NCBI RefSeq assembly: GCF_004212215.1
Contig: NZ_QVFV01000002.1
Coordinates: 668,482-732,481, forward strand
DNA length: 64,000 bases
Direction of reading: 5' to 3'
Origin: Leptolyngbya iicbica LK
GTDB taxonomy: Bacteria > Cyanobacteriota > Cyanobacteriia > Phormidesmidales > Phormidesmidaceae
The stretch's first letter is position 1; every line of letters begins with the position of its first letter. The position numbers and the translations under genes were made by a program. This document shows positions 43,418 through 53,600 of the stretch, in pieces. The notes beneath the pieces are model-generated. The model was not told the DNA's origin, made no database searches, and saw only the letters and a program-made list of their open reading frames with translations.

Positions 43418-46400
43418 ATGAATATCTTTGACTTCCGCGATGGTCTGATTGGCGACTACAGCAAGTACGTTACCAGCTTCATTCAGATTCGAGACGAGCA
43501 CATCAAGCAACACGTCGAAGAGAAGCTCAAGTCGGGGGTTCTTTGGCCACAACCATTGATTCAACTCAATCCTTCCTTTGAACCGGGTGAAAGAGTTGAT
43601 CAATTAGTTGCTCGCGGAATTCTTCACGAAGAATGTTCTTCTATCTTTAGGGTCAAAAAAGCTCAAACAGGCGGCGAGGGAAATCCTCTCACGCTGCATA
43701 AGCATCAGCTCGATGCCGTGCTGACAGCTTCAGAAGGCCACAACTATGTCTTAACCACCGGCACCGGCTCAGGGAAAAGCTTATCCTACATCATCCCCAT
43801 CGTAGACCATGTGCTGAAGCGGGGTTCTGAAAAAGGCATTCAAGCCATCGTGGTCTACCCCATGAATGCCCTGGCCAATAGCCAGGCCGGAGAACTCCGA
43901 AAATTCTTACAGGATGGCTATCCCGAAGGTTCAGCCCCAGTTACCTTCGAGCGTTACACCGGACAAGAAAAAGAAGACGAACGGCAACAGATTCTCAACA
44001 ATCCCCCGGATATTCTGCTGACTAACTACGTCATGCTGGAGCTGATTTTGACCCGTCCTAAGGAGCGCAAGCTAATTGAAGCGGCTCAGGGACTGCAGTT
44101 TCTGGTGCTAGACGAACTCCACACCTATCGGGGTCGCCAGGGGGCAGATGTTGCCCTGCTGGTCAGGCGGGTGCGAGAACGCATGGCCGCCGATAGCCTT
44201 CAGTGTGTCGGTACTTCTGCCACCCTCGCCAGCGGCGGCACCTATGCAGAACAGCAAGTCGAGGTAGCGAAGGTCGCTACTCAGCTCTTTGGCACTACCG
44301 TCAAACCAGAGCACATCATTGGTGAAACCCTAAAACGGGCTTCTCCCGACCGAGATTTTCAAGATCCTGCCTTTATCCAGGCTTTGAAAGCTCGGATTAT
44401 CTATTCACCCACTCCCCTCTCCAGCGAGTATGACGCCTTCATCCAAGACCCCCTCTCTATTTGGATTGAGGGCATCTTTGGGGTAGAACCTGAGCCAGAA
44501 ACCGGGCGTCTGGTTCGGGCAAAGCCCCAAAGCCTTTTGGGTGACCAAGGAGCCGCTGAGTCTTTACGAAAGTTAATTGGTCTGCCCAAGGAACAAGGGC
44601 ATACGTGTATTGAGGCCATTAAACAAGGCTTACTGGTGGGTCACCAGGTCAAAAAAACTGAGACGGGCATCGCCCCCTTTGCTTTCCGGCTGCACCAATT
44701 CATCAGCAAAGGCGATACGGTTTATGCATCCTTACGCACCGAAGATGAGCGCCATATTACCCTTCAGGCCCAGCAGTTTGTGCCGGGCGATCGCAGCCGC
44801 ATTTTGCTGCCGCTGGTATTTTGCCGCGAGTGTGGTCAAGAGTATTACGCCGTCAGGCGCACCCATGATTTTGCGGTCGATCAGGCCAAGCTAGAACCCC
44901 GTGAGCTATCTGATACCCAAAACGACAACGTCAGCGAGTCTGGCTTTCTCTATCTCAATACCAGAAGACCCTGGCCGATCGATCCAGAAGCCATGCTGGA
45001 TTTACTGCCAGAAGACTGGATTGAGGAACATCCTACCCGAGGGCCACGGGTGCGCCAGTCTCGCAAAAAGCATTTGCCTGAACCCATGCACTTCAAAGCC
45101 GATGGGTTTATTGGGGAACCCGACTTATTAGGCCACTTTCTGCCTACTCCTTTTCGGTTCTGCCTGAACTGCGGTGTCTCCTACGGCAGCCGCCAGCGCT
45201 CCGACTTTGCGAAATTAGCGTCTCTAGGATCAGAAGGGCGGAGTACCGCAACGACAATCCTCACTCTCTCTTCAGTTCTGAAACTCAAGGGCTCTACCCT
45301 GACGGAAACTGCGAAGAAACTCCTCAGCTTTACCGATAACCGCCAGGATGCCTCGCTGCAGGCCGGGCATTTCAACGACTTCATTGAAGTGGGGCTCCTA
45401 CGGGCAGCCCTCTACAAAGCCGTTGAGCGAGCCAGTACAGACGGGCTCCGCCACGACGAACTGCCCCAACGGGTGTTCGATGCCCTCAATCTGCCTTTAG
45501 ATCTGTATGCCAGTGACTCAGCTGTAAAATACCAGGCCCTAAAAGATACCCAGCAGGCCCTTCGGGATGTACTGGGCTACCGGCTTTACCTCGACCTGCG
45601 TCGGGGATGGCGCATCACCTCCCCCAACCTGGAGCAGTGCGGCCTGTTAGAGATTCAGTACCTTTCTCTGGAAGATGTTTGCCAGGACAAAGACATTTGG
45701 CAGGCCTGCCATCCGGCTTTAGTCACTGCCGCTCCGGAAACCCGCGTGCAGGTGGCTAAAGTACTGCTCGACTTTATGCGACGGGAGCTGGCCATCAAGG
45801 TTGATTATTTAGATACTCGCTACCAGGAGCGCATCCAACAGCGCAGCTCTCAACGGCTGAAAGACCCCTGGGCGCTGGACGAAAACGAGACCCTGAACTA
45901 CGCCACGGTCCTATTTCCCCGTTCCTTTAAGCAAGGAGAAGATTTTGGGGGCAACGTTTTCCTGTCATCGAGGAGTGGCTATGGTCAGTACTTGCGGCGC
46001 ACCAGCACGTTCGACAACTTTGGCGAGAGGCTCAAGCTAGAGGATACGGACCAGATTATTCGGGGACTGCTGCAAGGGCTGAAAATCGCGGGCATTGTTG
46101 AAGAGGTACTCGCCCCGAAAAAGGATGGGGAGGTGCCGGGCTATCAACTGGTGGCTTCCGCTCTGCAGTGGACGGTGGGTGATGGAACTACTCCCTTCCA
46201 TGACCCCACTCGTGTGCCCCAGCTGCCAGAGGGCGGCAGCCGCACCAATGAATTCTTTGTTGAGTTCTATCGCAAAATCGCGGCCACGACTCAAGGTCTG
46301 GAAGCCCGTGAGCATACCGCCCAGGTCCCCTCCGATGAACGGGAAAAGCGGGAACAAGCTTTCCGCACCGGGGATCTGCCTATCCTTTACTGTTCTCCCA

Positions 46401-48970
46401 CCATGGAGCTAGGGGTAGACATTGCCGACCTCAACGTGGTCAACCTGAGAAATGTTCCCCCTACCCCTGCCAACTATGCCCAGCGTAGTGGCCGAGCCGG
46501 GCGCAGTGGCCAACCGGCCCTGGTGTTTGCCTATTGTTCAACGGGTAGCTCCCACGACCAGTACTTCTTCAAACGTCCCGATCGCATGGTAACGGGAGCC
46601 GTCACCCCGCCCCGATTGGATCTGAGCAACGAAGACTTAATTCGAGCCCACCTGCACGCAGTTTGGTTGGCGGAGGCAGATCTCAATTTAGGGTCATCGT
46701 TAAAAGATATTCTCCAGTTGGATTTGGTAGATGACGCTCCAACGTTGGAGCTCCAAGAAGAAGTTCAGGCAAAGTTGAATAATGTGGGAGCAAAAAAACG
46801 TGCGAAAAAACGGGCTCAGCGCATTCTGGATACTTTGCAAGCGGAGATGGATGACTCCAGCCTGTTCAATGACACGTGGCTGGACAATGTCTTCACCCAA
46901 ATTGCTCAACGATTTGAGAATACCTGCCAGCGCTGGCGAGACCTCTATCGGGCAGCCCTGGCGCAGTTCAATGTTCAGAACCGAATCATTCAGGATGCCT
47001 CTCGTCCGGCCAGAGATAAGGACCAGGCCAAACGGCTACGGCGAGAAGCGGAAGCTCAGCTGGAGCTGCTGACGGTTTCTGACAACCTGGCCCAATCAGA
47101 CTTCTACAGCTACCGCTATTTCGCCAGCGAAGGATTCTTGCCAGGCTATAACTTCCCCCGGTTACCCCTGTCGGCCTACATTCCGGCACGGCGAATGCGT
47201 CAGGGTCGGGAGGAGTACCTATCTCGTCCCCGATTCCTGGCCATATCCGAATTTGGTCCTCGTTCAGTGGTGTACCACGAGGGATCGAAGTATCTGATTA
47301 ATCGGGTCATTTTACCGGTGGAAGGAGACGAGGGCACCCTGTCATTGGGCGAAGTGAAGCCCTGTCCCCGCTGTGGCTATCTACATCCGGTCAATGACGG
47401 GGTCGGGCTGGATAAATGTGAACGCTGTACGGCAGATTTGAGTACGTCGTTGCGATCACTCTTCCGGCTGCAGAACGTCACCACCAAACGCCGCGACAAA
47501 ATCAATTCTGACGAAGAAGAACGTCTGCGCCTGGGCTACGACCTCTGTACGGGAGTTCGCTTCCCAGAGCGAGATGGGCATCCCTCCTACCAGGTCGCCA
47601 CGGTGAAACGGAAAGGCAAAGATCTGGCCAAGCTGACCTATGCCCAAAATGCAGAGCTATGGCGCATTAACCTGGGATGGGCTCGCCGCAAGAACAAGGA
47701 GCAGTTTGGCTTTGTGCTCGATATTGAACGGGGCTACTGGGCTAAGAACGAACAGGCGACCGAAGACGAGGATGTCTCCGATCCCCTATCCCCGCGCACG
47801 TCCAGGGTGATTCCCTATGTGCAGGACAATCGCAACAGTCTGCTGTTTGAACCAAAGGGTTCCCTCAGACCAGAGCAAATGGCCTCATTACAGGCGGCCC
47901 TCAAACAGGCCATCCAGGTAACTTACCAGCTTGAAGATAATGAACTGGCTGCGGAACCCTTGCCAAACCGCGATGATCGACGGCTGATTCTGTTCTACGA
48001 ATCGGCTGAGGGTGGGGCCGGTGTTTTGAAGCGGCTGTTGAATGACCCAACGGCGCTGGCTTCTGTGGCTAAAGCGGCGTTGGAAGTTTGTCACTTTGAC
48101 CCTGAAACGGGTGAGGACCTGGGCCATGGACCGCAGTCGGAGGAAAACTGCGAAGCCGCCTGCTATGACTGCTTGATGAACTACAGCAACCAGCGAGACC
48201 ATGCCCTGCTGGATCGTCAGAGAATTCGCGATGTTCTGATGCAGCTAACGGAAGCTGAGGTGCTGGCTTCCCCATCGTCGAAGTCGCGGACTGAGCATTT
48301 GGATGGATTGCTGAATAAGGCTGACTCAGGCCTGGAGCGGGAGTGGTTGCAGTACCTCCAGGAGCGGGGATATCGCTTGCCTTCGGAGGCTCAGGTGTTG
48401 ATTCCAGACTGTGGAACTCGGCCTGATTTTCTATATCGAGATAACGCCACGGTGATTTATGTAGATGGTCCTCATCATGATTTTCCGGATCGACACCAGC
48501 GGGACCAGAAGCAGGCTGACTGTTTGGAGGATTTTGGTTACACCGTGCTTCGATTTGACTACCGAGAAGATTGGGTGGAAATCCTTAAGAGATATCCCGG
48601 TGTGTTTGGTGAAGGATCTGTCAGTTCTAATACTGCTAAGAACAATGGGAACAACAAACGTGACGGGCATGTTGACCTTGATCTCTTCGATGCCCGCTGG
48701 CGGCCCATCATGGAACAACTGGCTCAGGAACAGGATTGGCAGGTAGAAGCTGGTGGGGACGTAGCCGATGGTGGGCGTGTCCTTGGTGAGTACCTGGCTG
48801 AGGTTTCAGTCAACGGTTGTTCTGTACGTCTAGTGGACGCTGAGCAACCAGACCTTGAGACTGTCGCAGAACTCTTGAAGGCTCAGGGCTTTGCCGTTTT
48901 AGTCGCCCAATCTGAAGATCCCCAACTTATCCAAAACCTTAAAGCGAGCTTTCAGGGAGACCCGCCATGA
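43418..48970 (+). CDS. Giant SF2 helicase with DUF1998 and nuclease-like C-terminus
   Basis: A 1,850-residue first gene of the defence operon. SF2 helicase motifs: HKHQLDAV, Walker A TGTGSGKS (114-121), DELH (232-235), CVGTSATL (about 262) and [10 protein letters not shown] (about 1021-1030). Cys clusters (CRECG, CLNCG, CPRCG...CERC) and the DUF1998 region [11 protein letters not shown]...[12 protein letters not shown] (about 1535-1585) follow. A Vsr/DUF559-like nuclease segment is at about 1640-1735 ([20 protein letters not shown]). The last 100 residues (1751-1850) are a module also found in the next protein. The chain resembles DruE of Druantia and MrfA, or DrmA plus DrmB of DISARM joined together. 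The stop overlaps the next ATG (ATGA). Defence is inferred from the operon. Confidence 0.88.
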   Translation: MNIFDFRDGLIGDYSKYVTSFIQIRDEHIKQHVEEKLKSGVLWPQPLIQLNPSFEPGERVDQLVARGILHEECSSIFRVKKAQTGGEGNPLTLHKHQLDAVLTASEGHNYVLTTGTGSGKSLSYIIPIVDHVLKRGSEKGIQAIVVYPMNALANSQAGELRKFLQDGYPEGSAPVTFERYTGQEKEDERQQILNNPPDILLTNYVMLELILTRPKERKLIEAAQGLQFLVLDELHTYRGRQGADVALLVRRVRERMAADSLQCVGTSATLASGGTYAEQQVEVAKVATQLFGTTVKPEHIIGETLKRASPDRDFQDPAFIQALKARIIYSPTPLSSEYDAFIQDPLSIWIEGIFGVEPEPETGRLVRAKPQSLLGDQGAAESLRKLIGLPKEQGHTCIEAIKQGLLVGHQVKKTETGIAPFAFRLHQFISKGDTVYASLRTEDERHITLQAQQFVPGDRSRILLPLVFCRECGQEYYAVRRTHDFAVDQAKLEPRELSDTQNDNVSESGFLYLNTRRPWPIDPEAMLDLLPEDWIEEHPTRGPRVRQSRKKHLPEPMHFKADGFIGEPDLLGHFLPTPFRFCLNCGVSYGSRQRSDFAKLASLGSEGRSTATTILTLSSVLKLKGSTLTETAKKLLSFTDNRQDASLQAGHFNDFIEVGLLRAALYKAVERASTDGLRHDELPQRVFDALNLPLDLYASDSAVKYQALKDTQQALRDVLGYRLYLDLRRGWRITSPNLEQCGLLEIQYLSLEDVCQDKDIWQACHPALVTAAPETRVQVAKVLLDFMRRELAIKVDYLDTRYQERIQQRSSQRLKDPWALDENETLNYATVLFPRSFKQGEDFGGNVFLSSRSGYGQYLRRTSTFDNFGERLKLEDTDQIIRGLLQGLKIAGIVEEVLAPKKDGEVPGYQLVASALQWTVGDGTTPFHDPTRVPQLPEGGSRTNEFFVEFYRKIAATTQGLEAREHTAQVPSDEREKREQAFRTGDLPILYCSPTMELGVDIADLNVVNLRNVPPTPANYAQRSGRAGRSGQPALVFAYCSTGSSHDQYFFKRPDRMVTGAVTPPRLDLSNEDLIRAHLHAVWLAEADLNLGSSLKDILQLDLVDDAPTLELQEEVQAKLNNVGAKKRAKKRAQRILDTLQAEMDDSSLFNDTWLDNVFTQIAQRFENTCQRWRDLYRAALAQFNVQNRIIQDASRPARDKDQAKRLRREAEAQLELLTVSDNLAQSDFYSYRYFASEGFLPGYNFPRLPLSAYIPARRMRQGREEYLSRPRFLAISEFGPRSVVYHEGSKYLINRVILPVEGDEGTLSLGEVKPCPRCGYLHPVNDGVGLDKCERCTADLSTSLRSLFRLQNVTTKRRDKINSDEEERLRLGYDLCTGVRFPERDGHPSYQVATVKRKGKDLAKLTYAQNAELWRINLGWARRKNKEQFGFVLDIERGYWAKNEQATEDEDVSDPLSPRTSRVIPYVQDNRNSLLFEPKGSLRPEQMASLQAALKQAIQVTYQLEDNELAAEPLPNRDDRRLILFYESAEGGAGVLKRLLNDPTALASVAKAALEVCHFDPETGEDLGHGPQSEENCEAACYDCLMNYSNQRDHALLDRQRIRDVLMQLTEAEVLASPSSKSRTEHLDGLLNKADSGLEREWLQYLQERGYRLPSEAQVLIPDCGTRPDFLYRDNATVIYVDGPHHDFPDRHQRDQKQADCLEDFGYTVLRFDYREDWVEILKRYPGVFGEGSVSSNTAKNNGNNKRDGHVDLDLFDARWRPIMEQLAQEQDWQVEAGGDVADGGRVLGEYLAEVSVNGCSVRLVDAEQPDLETVAELLKAQGFAVLVAQSEDPQLIQNLKASFQGDPP

Positions 48971-51531
48971 CGACGATGACGACCTTTGACAGCACCAAAG
49001 AAGGGCTTGCTGACCTGCTCAGAAGCATTCGCAAAGGCGACATTCAGCTCCCTGATTTTCAGCGTGGATGGGTTTGGGACGACGAACATGTTCGGAGCCT
49101 GTTGGCTAGCATCTCCCTGTCTTACCCGATTGGTGCGGTCATGATGCTTCAGACTGGCAATGAAGATGTGAAATTTAAGGCCAGACCCGTTGAAGGCGTG
49201 CAGCTCTCCTCACCGGTTGAGGCCGATCGCCTCATTCTTGATGGCCAGCAGCGTTTAACCTCCTTGTTTCAGGCACTTAACGCAGAACGCCCAGTGCTGA
49301 CCCGCGATTTACGCGGGCGACCGATTTACCGCTGGTATTACCTTGATATGGAAGCAGCATTGAATCCCAATGTGGAACGGGAAGATGCTGTTGTTAGCCT
49401 GCCCGACACTCGGCAAGTCAAGAATTTTCGGGGGGAAGTGATTGAAGATTACTCCAGTCCGGGGAAAGAACATGAACGGGGCTTATTCCCTATCAGCCAG
49501 GTCTTTGACTGTTCCAATTGGCAGGAGGGACACCAGGAATATTGGGACTACGACAAAGACAAAATCAAACTCTTCAGCCAGTTCAACAAGGAAATTATCA
49601 AACGCTTTGAGCAGTATCAGGTACCTGTGATTTCCCTCGGAAAGGAAACACCCAAGGAAGCAGTCTGCCAGGTCTTTGAGAAGGTAAACACAGGCGGGGT
49701 TTCCCTAACTGTCTTTGAACTATTGACGGCGACCTTTGCCGCTGAAGACTATTTGCTGCGCCAAGACTGGGCCGATCGCAAGGCTCGCTTAACAGAATTT
49801 CGGATTCTGGAATATATCGAGAGTACTGACTTCTTGCAGTCGGTGACGTTGGTCGCTTCGTTACAGCGGCAGAAAGCCGCGATCACATCCGGCACTCTCC
49901 CCGAAAAGGCCCCTGGCATCAGCTGTAAGCGACGGGATATCTTGCGGTTGACGCTAGAGGAATATCAAACCTGGGCAAATCCCGTTACCCGAGGATTTCA
50001 AGAGGCGGCCAAGCTACTCCACGGGCAAAGGATTTTTACTGCCCGAGACATTCCCTACAAAACCCAGCTTGTTCCCCTAGCAGCCATCTTCACGGTGTTG
50101 GGCGAAAAAGCCCTCAACCACGGAGTGAGGGAAAAATTGATCCGCTGGTACTGGTGTGGGGTTTTTGGAGAGCTTTACGGAAGTGCCATCGAAAGTCGTC
50201 TTGCTAAGGATTTGCCGGAGGTTTTGGCCTGGGTAGAAGGAGCCCCAGAGCCAGACACGGTGGCGGTCGCGAACTTTATTCCTAGCCGACTGCTCGGCTT
50301 ACGAACCCGAAACAGTGCAGCTTATAAAGGCATTTATGCGCTGTTAATGAAGTATGGTGCCCCCGATTTTCGTTCCGGCATTCCTATCAATGAGCAGGTT
50401 TACTTTGACGAGAAAATCGACATTCACCATATCTTTCCTCAGGACTGGTGCCGCAAAGCTGGTCTAGATGCCAAACGCTACGACAGCGTTATCAACAAAA
50501 CGCCCCTTTCTGCAGGGACTAACAAACGGATCAGCAACAAACCTCCCAGCAAATATCTTGCCACCTTACAAAAAAGTGCGGAAATTTCTGAGGAAAGGAT
50601 GGATGCCATCCTAACAGAGCATCTGATTGCTTCAGATGCCCTCAGGGCTAACGATTTTGAAAGTTTTTTCAGCGCTCGAAAAGCTGCATTGTTAGACCGC
50701 ATTGGTCAAGCCATAGGTAAAACTATTGTGCGAGACGAGAGTGGTTCTGTGGACTATGACCTCTTCTCTTCTCAGTGGCATGCTTTCCTGCAAGCGCTTT
50801 CCAGGCTTGAGGGTATCGCTATTGAAGCCGGTGGCGATGTGGAAGCCAGTGGGGTAGTCGTCGGCGCTTACCTGGCAGAAGTAAGGCAGAACGATAAAGT
50901 TCTACATCTGGTAGACAGCCAGGAACCATCGGCAGGGACCATTAAGGCAGCTTTAGAGCAAACGGGGACAAGGGTTGTGCTGATTGATAGCAATCAACCG
51001 GAGGGTGGATTGGCAAGCATCATGGTTGCTCTACAAGAGCAGACGCAGTTGGCCGACCCTATTGAAAAGCCTGAAGTTGGCGAACCTGACGATTCTGACA
51101 AAGAACCTCCCGTTGGGTTTCATCCAGATTGCATTGAGCGGGTTTCTCAAGTTTTGGGGCTATCTCTGCTTTCAAAATCACGAACCGCATATGTGACTGA
51201 AGATGGCTCAACGGCTGTTGTTTGCAGCATTTCTAAAACTCACGAAAACAACGGGACGCCCTCCTACTGGTTTGCGTTTCACCCCTCTCAAAAAGAATTT
51301 TTGGAGAACTTCGACCAGGGGTACGTGGCTCTAGGCTGTGGCTTACCTGAACAAACCATCCTGGTGCCCTTTCAAGATTTGTCTTCCTGGTTAGACGACT
51401 TTTGGACGACAGAAAAAGATGACCGCATGTACTGGCATATTCGCATTCATAAGGAAGGCGAGGCACTACGGCTAGATCGCAAACAAGGCATGGGCCGTCT
51501 CGACATTACCCACCATCTGCTAAATAGCTGA
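48967..51531 (+). CDS. DUF262/HNH (GmrSD-like) protein with shared C-terminal module
   Basis: An 854-residue protein. The N-terminal DUF262 domain (about 8-230) has IQLPDFQRGWVW and LILDGQQRLTS, the nucleotide-binding/NTPase-like motif of GmrS and related restriction proteins. An HNH/DUF1524 nuclease follows (about 480-540; DIHHIFPQDW...NKTPLS...NKRISNK). Residues about 594-695 (VDYDLF, IEAGGDVEASGVVVGAYLAE) repeat the last module of the upstream helicase. Residues about 710-854 form a further unrecognised domain (SYWFAFHPSQKEFLE...VALGCG). GmrSD enzymes cut modified phage DNA; a similar role is possible. It overlaps the helicase gene by 4 nt. Confidence 0.85.
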   Translation: MTTMTTFDSTKEGLADLLRSIRKGDIQLPDFQRGWVWDDEHVRSLLASISLSYPIGAVMMLQTGNEDVKFKARPVEGVQLSSPVEADRLILDGQQRLTSLFQALNAERPVLTRDLRGRPIYRWYYLDMEAALNPNVEREDAVVSLPDTRQVKNFRGEVIEDYSSPGKEHERGLFPISQVFDCSNWQEGHQEYWDYDKDKIKLFSQFNKEIIKRFEQYQVPVISLGKETPKEAVCQVFEKVNTGGVSLTVFELLTATFAAEDYLLRQDWADRKARLTEFRILEYIESTDFLQSVTLVASLQRQKAAITSGTLPEKAPGISCKRRDILRLTLEEYQTWANPVTRGFQEAAKLLHGQRIFTARDIPYKTQLVPLAAIFTVLGEKALNHGVREKLIRWYWCGVFGELYGSAIESRLAKDLPEVLAWVEGAPEPDTVAVANFIPSRLLGLRTRNSAAYKGIYALLMKYGAPDFRSGIPINEQVYFDEKIDIHHIFPQDWCRKAGLDAKRYDSVINKTPLSAGTNKRISNKPPSKYLATLQKSAEISEERMDAILTEHLIASDALRANDFESFFSARKAALLDRIGQAIGKTIVRDESGSVDYDLFSSQWHAFLQALSRLEGIAIEAGGDVEASGVVVGAYLAEVRQNDKVLHLVDSQEPSAGTIKAALEQTGTRVVLIDSNQPEGGLASIMVALQEQTQLADPIEKPEVGEPDDSDKEPPVGFHPDCIERVSQVLGLSLLSKSRTAYVTEDGSTAVVCSISKTHENNGTPSYWFAFHPSQKEFLENFDQGYVALGCGLPEQTILVPFQDLSSWLDDFWTTEKDDRMYWHIRIHKEGEALRLDRKQGMGRLDITHHLLNS

Positions 51532-51542
51532 GGAGGAACACT

Positions 51543-53600
51543 ATGCCTGTACTCATTGACCAATCCCTCCCAGCTGCGGTCGCCCGCCTTGATTCCAACG
51601 ATGCGAAGCGGGTGTGGAAGTTTTTGGCTAAGTTTATCGAAAACCCAGCTCATCCCAGTCTTAGTTTGGAGCGGGTCACCCAAACCAAGAACGAAAACCT
51701 CTGGTCAGGCCGCATCAGCCAGGAATTGAGAGCCATTGTCCACAAAGACAGTGACATCTGGACAGTGCTCCATGCAGACCACCATGACGATGCGTATAAG
51801 TGGGCTGAGACTCGTCAGATCGCCCGGCACCCCAAAACCGGAGCACTGCAAATTGTTGAGTCGCCCGATGTAGTGGAGCAGCAGGTTCAATATTTTGTTC
51901 CTGAAATCCCCCGCCTTTTTGATGACCATGACAATGATTACCTGGAGAGCCTGGGCGTTCCCACTGATTGGTTACCCACTATCCGCAAAGTTCAGCATAT
52001 GGACCACCTCTGGAAAGTCGTTGTTAAGCTGCCCGAGGATGTGGGGGAACGGTTGCTGAAACTGGCGGAGGGCGAATTTGTCACGCCTCCAGTTGCGATC
52101 GCCCAAAACCAGCCCATCACCGCCAGTCAAGATACCAGGCGTCGTTTCTTTGTGATGGAGAACAACGACGACTTGATGAAAATGCTGGAGGCTCCCCTGG
52201 CAACCTGGGTGGCGTTCCTACATCCTTCCCAACAAAAGCTGGCTACAGGCAGCTTCGCTGGCCCTGTCAAAGTTTCCGGTTCTGCCGGAACGGGCAAAAC
52301 CGTGGTGGCGATGCACCGAGCCCGACATCTAGCGCGGCAGGGTAAGCGGGTCTTTTTGACCAGCTATGTTTCGACCCTGTGTGAAAACATCGAGCACAAC
52401 CTGGATCTGCTGTGTACCTCAGAGGAGCGATCGCGCATTACGGTAACGACGGTTCACAGCCAGGGGCTAGCTTTAGCCAAAACAGCGAATTCGGATCTTT
52501 ATCCCATTAACAACGACGAGATTTGGAAGCTCGTTAATGAGTATTACCATCCTGGTATCTGTCCTCTAGAACCCGACTTGCTGAAAACTGAATGGGAAAC
52601 GGTGATTCAGAACCAGGGCGTTACCACCTGGGATGACTACCGTAGTGCTAACCGCACAGGTCGGGGCTTTCCGTTAACGGTTAAGGGACGAAAGCAGGTC
52701 TGGCAGATTTTTCAGCGGGTGTATGAAACCCTGAATGAGAAGGGTTGCATGGATTACCCCTCCATTTGCCGCTTAGCTAGGAAGTTAGTCACATCGGGGA
52801 AGGTTGAAAGCCCATTCGATGCCGTCATCGTAGATGAATTGCAAGACTTGCGCCCCCAGGAGATTATGCTGCTGGCAGCATTAGCAGGGGAAGAGGCTGA
52901 TTCTCTCACTTTGGTAGGCGATGGAGGACAGCGGATTTACAGCACCCCGTTTAGCCTCAAGGCGCTTGGGGTGGATGTGCGGGGACGGTCTCATATTCTC
53001 CGGATCAACTACCGCACTACGGAACAAATTCGACAGTTCGCCGATACCATGCTGGGTAACCAGAGCGATGACATGGATGGCGGACAGCAGAGCCGTAAGG
53101 GAACGGTCAGTCTTTTGAGTGGACCCGAGCCGGTCATGAAGGGATTTGATACCCAGGAGCAACAACAGGAGTTCTTGGTGAAGCAAATCCAAGCAATTAC
53201 TCAGGAGGGGTTAGCCCCGGAAGAGGTGGCTATTTTTGCTCGTACTAACAAGGCGATTACTCAGCTTGAGAGTGCATTGAAGGAAGCTGGGCTCAAGTGC
53301 CATAACCTGCGGAAGGGGGCAGCACGGGAGTCGGCAGTGAATTTGGGGACGATGCACCGGGCTAAGGGGTTGGAGTTTAAGGCGGTGTTTGTGGTGAATG
53401 TATCGGATGACCAGGTACCGCTGAGATATCTCGTCGATAGAACTGAAGATGCCCAACTACAGAAAGACGTTTTGATAAGAGAGAAGCAACTCCTGTACGT
53501 GAGCCTGACACGAGCTAGAGATGAGCTGTTTATCAATTGGGTTGGGTCTCCAAGCTGTTTTCTGGGGAGTTTAGAGGGCCTATCGGGAGTTTCATTATGA
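51543..53600 (+). CDS. UvrD/Rep-type helicase with RelE/ParE-like N-terminus
   Basis: A 685-residue protein. Residues about 1-100 resemble a RelE/ParE toxin fold (LWSGRISQELRAIVHKD, LHADHHDDAYKWAE). After a linker comes an SF1A helicase: Walker A VSGSAGTGKTVVA (about 241-253), Walker B FDAVIVDELQDLRPQE (about 423-438), motif RINYRTTEQIR (about 482) and SLTRARDELFINW at the end. The fused domain may be a substrate-binding or inhibitory module rather than an active RNase. It starts 12 nt after the previous stop (AGGAGG site), and its stop overlaps the next ATG. Confidence 0.85.
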   Translation: MPVLIDQSLPAAVARLDSNDAKRVWKFLAKFIENPAHPSLSLERVTQTKNENLWSGRISQELRAIVHKDSDIWTVLHADHHDDAYKWAETRQIARHPKTGALQIVESPDVVEQQVQYFVPEIPRLFDDHDNDYLESLGVPTDWLPTIRKVQHMDHLWKVVVKLPEDVGERLLKLAEGEFVTPPVAIAQNQPITASQDTRRRFFVMENNDDLMKMLEAPLATWVAFLHPSQQKLATGSFAGPVKVSGSAGTGKTVVAMHRARHLARQGKRVFLTSYVSTLCENIEHNLDLLCTSEERSRITVTTVHSQGLALAKTANSDLYPINNDEIWKLVNEYYHPGICPLEPDLLKTEWETVIQNQGVTTWDDYRSANRTGRGFPLTVKGRKQVWQIFQRVYETLNEKGCMDYPSICRLARKLVTSGKVESPFDAVIVDELQDLRPQEIMLLAALAGEEADSLTLVGDGGQRIYSTPFSLKALGVDVRGRSHILRINYRTTEQIRQFADTMLGNQSDDMDGGQQSRKGTVSLLSGPEPVMKGFDTQEQQQEFLVKQIQAITQEGLAPEEVAIFARTNKAITQLESALKEAGLKCHNLRKGAARESAVNLGTMHRAKGLEFKAVFVVNVSDDQVPLRYLVDRTEDAQLQKDVLIREKQLLYVSLTRARDELFINWVGSPSCFLGSLEGLSGVSL

